Assembly (NCBI RefSeq): GCF_001651865.1
Contig: NZ_LPUX01000050.1
Span: 355,469-419,468 of the forward strand
Source of the DNA: Sinorhizobium glycinis
GTDB lineage: Bacteria > Pseudomonadota > Alphaproteobacteria > Rhizobiales > Rhizobiaceae
Reading direction: 5' to 3'
DNA: 64,000 bases
Positions 55,709-64,000 of the stretch are shown here, in pieces. The notes below the pieces were generated by a model. The model ran no database searches. It was not told the origin of the DNA and worked only from the letters and a program-made list of their open reading frames with translations. Made by a program: the position numbers and the translations under genes. Position 1 is the stretch's first letter; each line of letters begins with the position of its first letter.

Positions 55709-56341
55709 ATGGAGATTTTCACGTCAGCCGGACTATTGGCGCTTATGCAAGTTATCATCATCGACCTCGTGCTTGCCGGGGACAACGCCGTCGTGATCGG
55801 CCTCGCGGCAGCGGGCCTGCCGATCGAGCAGCGCAAGAAGGCCATTCTGGTCGGCATTATCGCGGCGACCGTGCTTCGTATCGTGCTTGCGGCCTTCACG
55901 GTCCAGCTTCTCGCCATCATCGGGCTTCTCCTCGCAGGCGGCATTCTCTTGCTTTGGGTCTGCTGGAAAATGTGGCGCGAGATTCGTTCAGGCGGCCACG
56001 AAGAGCTCGGATTGGACGCCGCCAATGCGCCGAGGAAGACATTCAGACAGGCCGCGACCCAGATCGTCGTGGCAGACGTGTCGATGTCGCTCGACAACGT
56101 GCTTGCCGTCGCGGGCGCCGCACGTGAGCATCCGACGGTCCTCGTCTTCGGGCTCATGCTCTCCATCGCGTTGATGGGCGTTGCGGCAACTTTCATCGCC
56201 AAGCTGCTGGCACGCTACCATTGGATTGCCTATGTCGGTCTGGCGATCATTCTCTACGTCGCTCTCGATATGATCTACCGCGGCGCCATGGAGGTATGGC
56301 CACACGTCGCGCCTGTCGCCCAGGCCATGACCGGGCTTTAA
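55709..56341 (+). CDS. TerC/YjbE-family integral membrane protein
   Basis: 210 aa from ATG 55709 (MEIFTSAGLLALMQVIIIDLVLAGDNAVVIGLAA). The paired DN motifs are present (LAGDNAVV and VADVSMSLDNVLAVAGAA), with about seven membrane helices. The family is linked to metal export (Mn2+) across the inner membrane and loading of exported enzymes. The longer frame from 55532 is not membrane-like. Confidence 0.92.
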   Translation: MEIFTSAGLLALMQVIIIDLVLAGDNAVVIGLAAAGLPIEQRKKAILVGIIAATVLRIVLAAFTVQLLAIIGLLLAGGILLLWVCWKMWREIRSGGHEELGLDAANAPRKTFRQAATQIVVADVSMSLDNVLAVAGAAREHPTVLVFGLMLSIALMGVAATFIAKLLARYHWIAYVGLAIILYVALDMIYRGAMEVWPHVAPVAQAMTGL

Positions 56342-56614
56342 CAGCGGCTTCCGACGGGGCGGCCATGTGCCGCCTCGTTGGGTTGTCAAATGCTCCGGAA
56401 CCGGTGCCTGGACGCGCCGGTTCGCCTTATTGCGGCAATAACTTTGTGGGGCGCTGAAGAGCGTGCCATCTGCAGCAGTGATGCAGGCCGGCCTACACAG
56501 CGCCGTGCGCCTTCAGACGCCCAAAAGTCACTGTAGCACTTTTGAATTGCTGCGAAGCAATTCGCAGCTCTCCCGGCCGGCTCGCCGGTGGCGACCTTTC
56601 GAAGGTCATTCGCT
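56342..56614. other. Intergenic region between TerC and MscS-type genes
   Basis: About 270 bp with no gene. It contains a short dispersed repeat (56497-56550), related to the one at 49803-49845. Confidence 0.5.
56497..56550 (+). repeat. Short dispersed repeat (second copy)
   Basis: ACAGCGCCGTGCGCCTTCAG then ACGCCCAAAAGTCACTGTAG and CACTTTTGAATTGCTG. It shares the ACAGCG...CGTGCG...TTCAGACG...GTAGCA framework with 49803-49845. Confidence 0.6.
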
Positions 56615-59176
56615 TCAGCGGCTGCTGCTGCGCGTTCCGAAGGACCGGCGGCGCGTCTCGCTCTCCTCCGGCTGAATCTCGGCTTTTTCCTCCTCAGCCG
56701 CCGGGAGCTCGGTTTCGGATGACGTCGCTTCCTCCGGCGTGGTGTCTTCCACCTTCACCGGGAATGGGGCACCGATCTCCTCGTCGCGGAAGCGCTCGTA
56801 GATCGAAACACGAATGTCGTTGCGGACATTGCCGGCCGTAAGCACGTCGGCGACATAGATGCGCAGTTCGAAAGTCATGCGCTCGTCGCCGAAGGCGGTG
56901 AAACCGACATTGGGCGCCGGATTCTTGAGGACCATCGGATGGGCGGCGGCGATTTCGTGCAGCAGGTCGATGACCCGCCGAGGATCGCTGGAATAGCCGA
57001 GCGTGACGGTGATCTCGGACCGCCCAAGCTTGTTGCGGTGGGTCCAGTTGCCGACCGACGCGTTGATGAGCAGCGAGTTCGGCATCATGATCGACTGATG
57101 CTGGAAGGTCTCGATCTCGGTCGCACGGACGGAGATGCGGCGAACGAAGCCTTCGGTCGTGCCGCTGACGATCCAGTCGCCGACCTTGAAGGGCCGCTCG
57201 ACGAGCAGGATCAGGCCGGAGACGAAGTTCGAGACGATGTTCTGCAGGCCGAAACCGACGCCGAGCGAGAGAGCACCGGCGACCAGGGCGAGGCTCGAAA
57301 GGTCGATGCCGGCCGCAGACAAGGCGATCAGGCCGGCAATGCCGACGCCCGTATAGCCGATACCGGTGCGGATGGAATTGCGCACCCCGGCATCTACGCG
57401 GCTGCGCGCCATGACGTTGCCGTCGATCCAGCGCTGCACCCAGCGCGTAACGACAAAGCCAATCGCGAAGAAGAGCACGCCGGCGAGAAGGCCGACGAGC
57501 GAAATCGTAATCGACCCGATCCTGATCTCCGTTACAAACCGGTAGACCCAGGATTCGATATCCGCGATCTGGAAGCCCCATTGCAGCAGGATCAGCGGAA
57601 TGAAGAAGAGCACGACGAGGGCATATATGCCGAGGCCGGCGGCAAGGCCGATCTGGTCGAGTGCCACCTGTTCCAGTTTGAAGCGCCGCTCGAGATAACG
57701 TCCCGCCACCGTTTCCGCGAACGCACCCTGCTTCGAAACCGAACGGCCGGTGAGAATGCCGACATACATCGTCACCAGAATCGCGCCGGTGATGATGATT
57801 TGGGTGGCGATGAAGCGCGCCAGACCGACATAGCCCGAGAAGGCAACGGCAATAAGGCCCGCCCCCATCAACAGGAATGAAACGGAAACGATCCGCGGCC
57901 ATGGCCGACCGGGTGCGTCAAACGGTTCGTCCGGCCTGAGCGTCGGACGAATCCAGGCCATCGACATCAGAATGAGCCCGATGATGATCGATGCCAGGAA
58001 GCTCTTGGCAACGGTCAGCAAGACAGGCGACCCAAGGGAATCACTGATGCTGCCCAGCAGGTAGTCGAGACCATTGACCAGTACCATGGCGAAGATCGGC
58101 ACCATCAGCATGCGGGCGCCGCGGTCCGAAACGCGCACAAGACGCCAGCTCGATCGCACCGGAGAAAGCACGGCACTCGCGAGCCTGGTGACGAAGAAGA
58201 CGACAACGCCCATGCCAAGCGTCACCGCTATGATCGGCGCGATATCCGGCCGCAAGACGTTGAAGCTGCTCAGAAAGAAATAGCTGGAGGCAGCGAAGGC
58301 GATGAGTGCCATCGTCGGGATCAGGGTAGACCAGAACGTCAGCGAAAGCTGGCGGAAATAGGTAGGCTCTTCTTCCTCCTCCCCGTGGCGCAGGAGGAAA
58401 GGCGAGAAAAGCCTATAGCTCCCGACGAGGAATATCAGCGCCCCACACAGCGAGAGAAAGATCGCGCTCAAAAAGGGGATGCGCTTGTAGTTCCACGCGA
58501 ACGTCACCCAACTGCTGACGCTGCGCCACAACGCCCTGCTTTCGTCAGCCGTTGTCGCTATCGCCTCGCTCAACATCGCCGCCGAAACCTCGGTACGCTT
58601 CAGCAGCGTGTTGGAGAACAGCGCACGACGGGTGGCGGTGATGCCGTTGGCGAGCTTCTTGGCCTCCACCGAAAGATTTTCAGCCCTTCCCGTCAGCGCG
58701 TTGATGGCACCGCGCTCGGCAAGCAGGCGCTTTCGCTCCTCGGTGACGATTGGCGCCTCGGGCGGCTGACCCTCGCCTGGCGGATCGCCGAGCTCGGCAA
58801 GCCTCGCCTTGATCTCGTCGAGACGTGGCCGGGTCGCCACGGATGCTGAGATGATCTGCTTCGACAGCTCGTCGACCTGCACCTTGAGTTCGGCGAGCAG
58901 CGTATCGTCCTCGGACGCGGCACCGACGCGGTCGGCAAGCTTTTTGAGTTCGCCTTCGGCTTGGGTGAGCTGGTCTTCCGCCTGCTGCAGCAGGGGAGAG
59001 TCTGCCGCCCCGGCGTCGTCAGCCTCGGCTTGAGGCGCCGGCTGAGCGGGTTGCGCGGGCTGGGCCTGTTGCGGCTGGGCCGCTTGCTGGGCCATCGCCA
59101 AGCCTCCGCCGGCCAGCGTCAGCACGACGAATGAAACGGCAATCAAGCGAGCGGTCAATTTTCCAGCGGGATGCAA
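56615..59176 (-). CDS. Large mechanosensitive channel (MscS/MscK-like, DUF3772)
   Basis: 853 aa, TTG start at 59176 (AAGGATATTGAA upstream). Signal peptide (LIAVSFVVLTLAGGGLAMA), Gln/Pro/Ala linker, periplasmic coiled-coil/DUF3772 region (about 60-210), about ten membrane helices, then the MscS pore/beta domain with LALVAGALSLGVGFGLQNIVSNFVSGLILLVERPFKVGDWI and a charged C-terminus (ETELPAAEEEKAEIQPEESETRR). It should open on membrane tension during osmotic downshift. Monocistronic. Confidence 0.92.
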   Translation of the reverse strand: MHPAGKLTARLIAVSFVVLTLAGGGLAMAQQAAQPQQAQPAQPAQPAPQAEADDAGAADSPLLQQAEDQLTQAEGELKKLADRVGAASEDDTLLAELKVQVDELSKQIISASVATRPRLDEIKARLAELGDPPGEGQPPEAPIVTEERKRLLAERGAINALTGRAENLSVEAKKLANGITATRRALFSNTLLKRTEVSAAMLSEAIATTADESRALWRSVSSWVTFAWNYKRIPFLSAIFLSLCGALIFLVGSYRLFSPFLLRHGEEEEEPTYFRQLSLTFWSTLIPTMALIAFAASSYFFLSSFNVLRPDIAPIIAVTLGMGVVVFFVTRLASAVLSPVRSSWRLVRVSDRGARMLMVPIFAMVLVNGLDYLLGSISDSLGSPVLLTVAKSFLASIIIGLILMSMAWIRPTLRPDEPFDAPGRPWPRIVSVSFLLMGAGLIAVAFSGYVGLARFIATQIIITGAILVTMYVGILTGRSVSKQGAFAETVAGRYLERRFKLEQVALDQIGLAAGLGIYALVVLFFIPLILLQWGFQIADIESWVYRFVTEIRIGSITISLVGLLAGVLFFAIGFVVTRWVQRWIDGNVMARSRVDAGVRNSIRTGIGYTGVGIAGLIALSAAGIDLSSLALVAGALSLGVGFGLQNIVSNFVSGLILLVERPFKVGDWIVSGTTEGFVRRISVRATEIETFQHQSIMMPNSLLINASVGNWTHRNKLGRSEITVTLGYSSDPRRVIDLLHEIAAAHPMVLKNPAPNVGFTAFGDERMTFELRIYVADVLTAGNVRNDIRVSIYERFRDEEIGAPFPVKVEDTTPEEATSSETELPAAEEEKAEIQPEESETRRRSFGTRSSSR

Positions 59177-59474
59177 TTCAATATCCTTCGAAACCCGGGA
59201 GCCACACAGGCGGATCGCCCAAGCGATCGACTTCGTCCGATGTGCATGCGTAACACGGCAAAAAGATGCAGAGCCGAGCCGGAGCGATGCTTTCTACGTG
59301 AATCCGCATCAGTGCACAAATATTCCGCCTCGCGTCAAAAGCAAATGAGATACAGTTTCGACCGCGCGCCACCATGCTTCTGGTCGACGTATTCGCCCAG
59401 AAGAGAGACTGGAAAAGAAGAAAGAGGTATGATGAACTGCGAGGCATGCGCGGGGTCTGCGTGGGGGAACGGAA

Positions 59475-59957
59475 ATGGCAGAGTCATTGCATCCGGCCGC
59501 AGTCGATCATCTACCCGTGTTCGTTACCGCGCCGGGCGACGCGGATATTCTCTTCAATGTGATGGCGGTATTCGTGCTGCTGCTGATCTTCCTGATCGGC
59601 CTCCTATACCTCAGGCTGCACGCCCTGCCCGAGCACATGGCGCACGGCGCCAGCAAGGTGCAGTTGCAGCTGGTAGCTGTTCTGTCGCTGATTGCGCTCT
59701 TCACACACAACCATCTCTTCTGGATCGCAGCGCTGCTGCTGGCACTCATCGAGTTTCCCGACTTCTCAACGCCGATGAGTTCAATGGCAGACTCACTTCG
59801 GAAAATCGCCCACCGAGACGACAAGCCGCTCGAAACGGGGTCGACGGAACTCCCTGCCACGCCGACGAAACCCCAGGCGATGCAGCCCGAGCCCCAATGG
59901 GGCCCGTTCGAACCGGCGCCTTCGGCGAGCGAAGGCCTGGCGGAGCGGAGGGGGTGA
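59475..59957 (+). CDS. Small membrane protein next to HlyD
   Basis: 160 aa. Two membrane helices (NVMAVFVLLLIFLIGLLYL and QLQLVAVLSLIALFTHNHLFWIAALLLAL), then a soluble Pro-rich tail. The gene is 3 nt before the HlyD gene and likely co-translated. I do not recognise a named family beyond similarity in architecture to small partners of HlyD (YibI-type) proteins. Confidence 0.7.
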   Translation: MAESLHPAAVDHLPVFVTAPGDADILFNVMAVFVLLLIFLIGLLYLRLHALPEHMAHGASKVQLQLVAVLSLIALFTHNHLFWIAALLLALIEFPDFSTPMSSMADSLRKIAHRDDKPLETGSTELPATPTKPQAMQPEPQWGPFEPAPSASEGLAERRG

Positions 59958-59960
59958 GCC

Positions 59961-61190
59961 ATGCTGGAGTTCATGATCTGCTCGATGCTGACGATCTTTC
60001 CAGACTTCCTCTTTCGCCGCTATGTTCAGGGAAAGAGGATTGGGCGGGAGATCAATCTCTATTCGATGTGGTTCGAGTTGCGTTGGGGTATCACCGCCTG
60101 CGTGATCCTCACGCTCTCGCTGATCACCCTGATTTTCTACTTTCACCCCTCAACGAAGAACGTCACGGCCGTCTTCCGGACGGTCACCATCTTGCCGGAG
60201 GCAAACGGCCGCGTGGCCGAAGTCTTCGTCGGCACCAACCAGAAAGTCGCCGCGGGCGCTCCTCTCTTCCGCCTCGACAATGCGCAACAGCAGGCAGCCC
60301 TTGAAACCGCCCGACGTCGCGTCGCGGAAATCGATGCCGAGACAGCAGTTGCCAAGACCGAACTGGCGGCAGCGGACGGCATGATCGCGCAGGCGGAGGG
60401 CGCATACCAACAGGCCCAGGACGAACTCTCCACCCAGGTCGAACTCAACCGCCTCAATCCGAATGTGGTGGCGAAACGCGAAATCGAACGGCGGCAGGTG
60501 GCCGTGGATGCGCGCCAAGGCGCGGTTGCCGCGGCCGTTTCGAACAAGCAGACCCTGGAGACGAAGATCGCCTCGCTTCTGCCGGCGCAAAAGGCAAGCG
60601 CCGAGGCGGCCCTCGCCCAGGCTCAGGTCGAACTCGACAAGACTCTTGTGCGCGCCGGCACGGCGGGGACGCTCCAGCAATTCACATTGCGGCCTGGCGA
60701 CATCGTCAATCCGATGATCCGTACCGCCGGAATCCTCGTGCCCGATGATCGCCGCATAGGGCTGATTGCCGGGTTCGGCCAGATCGAGGCCCAGGTGATA
60801 AAACCAGGCATGATCGCCGAGGCCACCTGCGTCGGCATGCCCTTCACCATTATTCCAATGGTGGTAACGGAGGTCCAGAGCGTGATAGCGTCCGGCCAGG
60901 TACGCCCGACTGATCAACTGGCCGACGTGCAGCAGTTGGCGCGACCCGGAACTCTGACAACCTATCTGGAACCACTCTTCGAGGGGCAGTTTACCGGCAT
61001 TCCTCCGGGAAGCAATTGCATCGCGAATGCCTACACCAGCAATCACGACGAATTGCACGCGCCGGATATCAGCACTTCGCGCTGGGTTTACCTACATGTG
61101 ATCGATGCCGTCGGTCTGGTGCACGCCATGATCCTCCGGCTGCAGGCGCTGCTCCTGCCGGTGCAGACGCTTGTCCTGACCGGGCATTGA
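59961..61190 (+). CDS. HlyD-family membrane fusion (periplasmic adaptor) protein
   Basis: 409 aa. One N-terminal membrane helix (ITACVILTLSLITLIFYFHP), then lipoyl-like halves (VFRTVTILPEANGRVAEVFVGTNQKVAAGAPLFRLDNAQQQAALE and DKTLVRAGTAGTLQQFTLRPGDIV) around a long coiled-coil hairpin (about 105-215). It would link an inner-membrane pump to an outer-membrane channel; no ABC, MFS or RND pump is adjacent. Confidence 0.9.
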   Translation: MLEFMICSMLTIFPDFLFRRYVQGKRIGREINLYSMWFELRWGITACVILTLSLITLIFYFHPSTKNVTAVFRTVTILPEANGRVAEVFVGTNQKVAAGAPLFRLDNAQQQAALETARRRVAEIDAETAVAKTELAAADGMIAQAEGAYQQAQDELSTQVELNRLNPNVVAKREIERRQVAVDARQGAVAAAVSNKQTLETKIASLLPAQKASAEAALAQAQVELDKTLVRAGTAGTLQQFTLRPGDIVNPMIRTAGILVPDDRRIGLIAGFGQIEAQVIKPGMIAEATCVGMPFTIIPMVVTEVQSVIASGQVRPTDQLADVQQLARPGTLTTYLEPLFEGQFTGIPPGSNCIANAYTSNHDELHAPDISTSRWVYLHVIDAVGLVHAMILRLQALLLPVQTLVLTGH

Positions 61191-61206
61191 TCCGGAGGGC
61201 GCCCGG

Positions 61207-62903
61207 ATGCCACTGAACATCCCGAGGCTGCCCCTTCTCGCCGGCCTCGACGGCTACGAAACGAGCGCCCTGCGCAGCGACTTCTCCGCCGGCCTGGCAA
61301 TTGCCGCAGTCGGCCTCCCGAGCGCCATTGCCTACCCGGCGATTGCCGGCCTTCCGCCGGAAACCGGACTCTATGCCAGCATTACGCCGCTGGTGGCCTA
61401 TGCGCTTTTCGGCCCCTCTCAAAGGCTCATCGTGGGACCGGATGCGGCAACGATGACGGTGCTCGCCGCGGTCCTTGCGGCGATCTTTGCCACACCGGGG
61501 ATAGCGACCGACCGGGTCACCGTGGCGGCGCTCCTAGCGCTGGCGGTGGGGGCTCTCTGTCTTGCGGCGCGGGCAGTGCGCCTCGGCGTGCTCGCAACCT
61601 TTCTGTCGCGCCCAATCCTGACCGGCTTCTTCGCGGGGATTTCGCTGTCGATCCTGATCGGCCAGATCGAACGGTTCACTGGAACCGACATCGAGGCGGA
61701 CGGCCTTATCGGCCCCGTACTCGAACTTTTCCGCGAGGCGACGTCGATTCATTGGCCGTCGCTGGTGCTGGCCCTCGGATGCTTCGCCCTGCTGCAGGTG
61801 GCGCGGACCGTCAACTCTCCCATGCCCGGTCCCGTGATCGTCGTCGTTCTGTCCGTGCTGCTGTCGTTCCTCTTCGATTTCGAGGCACGCGGCATCGCAA
61901 TCGTTGGCAATATTCCCGAAGGCCTGCCCTCGTTGATGCTGCCCCGGATGGGAGATCTTCCGTTCGACACATTGCTCTTCGGCGCAGCCGCCATTTTTCT
62001 GGTGAGTTTCGGCTCTGGCGTCATCGCGGCCCGCAGCTTCGGGGCGCTCGGCGGCTATCAGGTCGACCCGAACCGTGAACTCGCCGGGTTCGGCGCTGCA
62101 AATATTGCCGCAGGACTGTTTGGCACATTTCCAGTCACAGCTCCGATTCCCGAACAGCCGTGAACTTCTCCGTCGGAGGCCGCTCACAGATCGCCAGCCT
62201 CGTCGCGGCGGCGACATTGATGGCAGTGCTGCTGTTCTTAGGTGGCATCCTACGCATTCTGCCGATACCGGCGCTTGGCGCGATCCTGGCGGCAACGGCT
62301 TTAAGCCTGATCGATCTGGCGGCCCTGAAGCACATATGGCGTGTCAGCCGCATGGAATTCATCTTCGCACTGATCGCAATGTGGGGGCCGATCGGGCTTG
62401 GCGTCCTGAATGGCGTGGTGATCGCGATCGCCGCAACGCTGGTCTATATCCTGCGGAAGAGCATGTACCCGCACGATGCCCTACTCGGCCGTATTCCCGG
62501 CCGGGATGGATTTTACAAGCTGCATCGCCAGCCTCAGGCCCGTCCGGTGCCAGGCTTTGGCGCATGCATGATCCAGGGCAGCCTTCTTTTCTTCAACACC
62601 GACTATGTCCGGGGCCGGCTGCTTTCCATCGCTGGGGCGCTGCCGGCGGGCACCGTCTGGTTGGTGGTGGATGCAAGCGCGGTCCCGCAGATCGACAGCA
62701 CGGCAACCGCCATGGTCGAGGAGGTTCACGAAGACCTGAGGAAACGCGGCATCGCGCTTGGCCTCGCAGAACTGCACACGCAGGCGCGGGCAATGCTCGA
62801 TCGGGCCGGCGTCATCGACAAGATCGGCTCCACCATGGTGTTCGAGAGCATCGAGGATGCGCTCGCCGCCTTCGCAACTCGATCAGATCGCGCGGCCGAG
62901 TGA
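61207..62903 (+). pseudogene. SulP-family anion transporter with STAS domain, frameshifted
   Basis: Two frames join into one SulP protein of about 565 aa. 61207-62163 gives the membrane half (AAVGLPSAIAYPAIAGLPPETGLYASI, RLIVGPDAATMTVL, GLFGTFPVTA). 62160-62903 resumes NFSVGGRSQIASLVAAATLMAVLLFLGG and ends with the STAS domain (VDASAVPQIDSTATAMVEEVHEDLRKRG). The expected PVTASDSRTAVNFSVGG reads PVTAPIPEQP-stop because one base is missing near 62141 (GTCACAGCTCCGATTCCCG, where a further C/N before TCC restores frame). 1697 nt plus 1 is divisible by three. A real pseudogene or a sequence error. Confidence 0.88.
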
Positions 62904-62948
62904 AGCGCATCGGTGGCGCAGGCCAGGAATTCGGCAAGAGGGAGAAAG

Positions 62949-63824
62949 ATGATGGCCAAGAACGGGAAAAGGGACCGGGAAAAGGAAAAGGTCAAAAACA
63001 AAGACAAGGGCAGCCGGCACAGGCTTGATGCCAGCCCAGATCCGCCCGACGCAGAATCGGCGCGCCACTATCAAAAGGAACTCGACCGCCTGCAGATCGA
63101 AATTGCCCACCTCCAGGCCTGGGTGAAAAAGACTGGGGCCCGCATCGTTATTATCTTCGAGGGACGCGACGCGGCAGGAAAAGGCGGGGTGATCAAGCGT
63201 CTTACAGAGCGGGTCAGCCCGCGTGTCTTTCGCGTCGTGGCGCTATCGGCGCCGACAGATCGAGAGAAGACCCAGATCTACATGCAACGATACATTCAGC
63301 ACCTGCCGGCTGCTGGCGAGGTCGTGATCTTCGACCGCTCCTGGTACAATCGGCCGGGCGTCGAGCGCGTGATGGGCTTCTGCACCGATGAACAGGCAAA
63401 GCGGTTTCTGGAGCTTGCACCGCGTTTCGAGGCTGCCATGGTCGAGAGCGGCATCGTGCTGCTGAAATATTTCCTCGACGTCAGCGAGGAAGAGCAGGAA
63501 CGGCGGTTCCGACAGCGAATTGGCGACCCGCTGCGCCAGTGGAAGCTCAGCCCGATGGACGTCGAATCCTACCGCCGCTGGTGGGACTATACGCGCGCCT
63601 ATGACGAGATGATCCGCATGACCGACGCGGAATATGCGCCCTGGTGGATCGTGCCCTCCGACGACAAGAAACAGGCCCGCATCAACTGCATTTCGCACAT
63701 TCTGTCGTCGATCCCCTATGAGCCCGTCAAATTTGACGAGCCCGAGTTCGGCAAGCGGCAAAAGCGGCCCGACGACTATATAGAAACCACGCGCACGCGC
63801 CGGTTGGTGCCGAATGTGTACTGA
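62949..63824 (+). CDS. ppk2: Polyphosphate kinase 2 (PPK2)
   Basis: 291 aa from ATG 62949, with GAGGGAGAAAG upstream. A Lys/Arg-rich lead (about 1-40) is followed by the PPK2 core: VIIFEGRDAAGKGGVIKRLTERVSPRVFRVVAL (Walker A GRDAAGKGG), YMQRYIQHLPAAGEVVIFDRSWYNRPGVERVMGF (Walker B-type DRSWY), and QRRIGDP-like lid residues RQRIGDPLRQWKLSPMDVES. PPK2 uses polyphosphate to phosphorylate nucleoside diphosphates (GTP or ATP formation). Follows the SulP gene by 45 nt, so likely one operon. Confidence 0.95.
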   Translation: MMAKNGKRDREKEKVKNKDKGSRHRLDASPDPPDAESARHYQKELDRLQIEIAHLQAWVKKTGARIVIIFEGRDAAGKGGVIKRLTERVSPRVFRVVALSAPTDREKTQIYMQRYIQHLPAAGEVVIFDRSWYNRPGVERVMGFCTDEQAKRFLELAPRFEAAMVESGIVLLKYFLDVSEEEQERRFRQRIGDPLRQWKLSPMDVESYRRWWDYTRAYDEMIRMTDAEYAPWWIVPSDDKKQARINCISHILSSIPYEPVKFDEPEFGKRQKRPDDYIETTRTRRLVPNVY

Positions 63825-64000
63825 CGACAAGGGTTGCGCGGCCCCCGCCGACGCGCAACCCGCCTGAGTTGCATGCAGCCCGTCTGGCGGTTCAGACCTT
63901 GTCCGGCGCCCAGTTCAGGAATACCAACGAGCGCCGTTTCCGACTCTCAGGGATTCCCACGGGGCTTCGAATCTGAATCCATGCAGCAAACGGGAGGTTT
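63825..64000. other. Right-hand edge of the window
   Basis: 176 bp after the ppk2 stop. No gene, terminator or repeat that I can support. Confidence 0.4.

Overview
The window looks like a chromosomal segment of a fast-growing rhizobium of the Sinorhizobium/Ensifer type. This is inference from high GC with strong GC3 bias, the alphaproteobacterial naming and order of the aerobic cobalamin genes, BA14K, entericidin and DUF1127 small proteins, and rhizobial palindromic repeats, two of which sit inside a coding gene. I see no rRNA, tRNA, CRISPR array, phage or complete insertion sequence.

Layout. (1) 1-17.2 kb: aerobic cobalamin (B12) synthesis. cobE-cobA-cobB-cobC (cut by the window edge) and cobP-cobW-cobN-cobO are both on the minus strand. 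The second operon lies behind a clear cobalamin riboswitch (about 11,697-12,085). A TSUP membrane protein lies between the two blocks. A FecR-type secreted protein and a CHASE2 adenylate cyclase separate these from cobQ. (2) 17.4-27.5 kb: a glycine-betaine-type binding protein and ATPase with no permease, a tautomerase/LysR divergent pair, a homocysteine S-methyltransferase (bmt), an ECF sigma/VWA protein pair, a phosphodiester glycosidase-like protein and an orphan Imm42-like gene. (3) 27.5-40 kb: a corrinoid-dependent one-carbon cluster: MttB-family methyltransferase, ferredoxin-like protein, corrinoid protein, DUF1638 protein, 'virulence factor' family protein, methylene-THF reductase with its zinc-finger domain as a separate protein, methyl-THF:corrinoid methyltransferase, a small helical protein and a RACo/RamA-like activator. 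(4) 40-48.4 kb: an Lrp/dpaL locus with a frameshifted M20 peptidase, a truncated winged-helix regulator, a LysR gene, DUF1127 proteins and a GbdR-like AraC regulator. (5) 48.4-64 kb: receiver and GGDEF proteins, LysE, a DUF5939 adenylate cyclase, an RibD-C reductase, CBS, TerC and MscS proteins, and a membrane protein/HlyD/SulP(frameshifted)/PPK2 run.

How the parts fit. The corrinoid cofactor made in region 1 is what the methyl-transfer proteins of region 3 need. The likely flow is: a quaternary or methylated amine is demethylated by the MttB homologue; the methyl group passes to the corrinoid protein, then to tetrahydrofolate, and is oxidised through methylene-THF reductase. The RACo-like protein, perhaps with the ferredoxin-like protein, rescues inactive cob(II)alamin. 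The betaine-binding protein, Bmt and the GbdR-like regulator fit a betaine theme. The substrate is not shown by the sequence. Two genes (M20 peptidase, SulP) carry simple frameshifts, and two others (fecR-like, mttB) have an in-frame stop followed by coding-like sequence.
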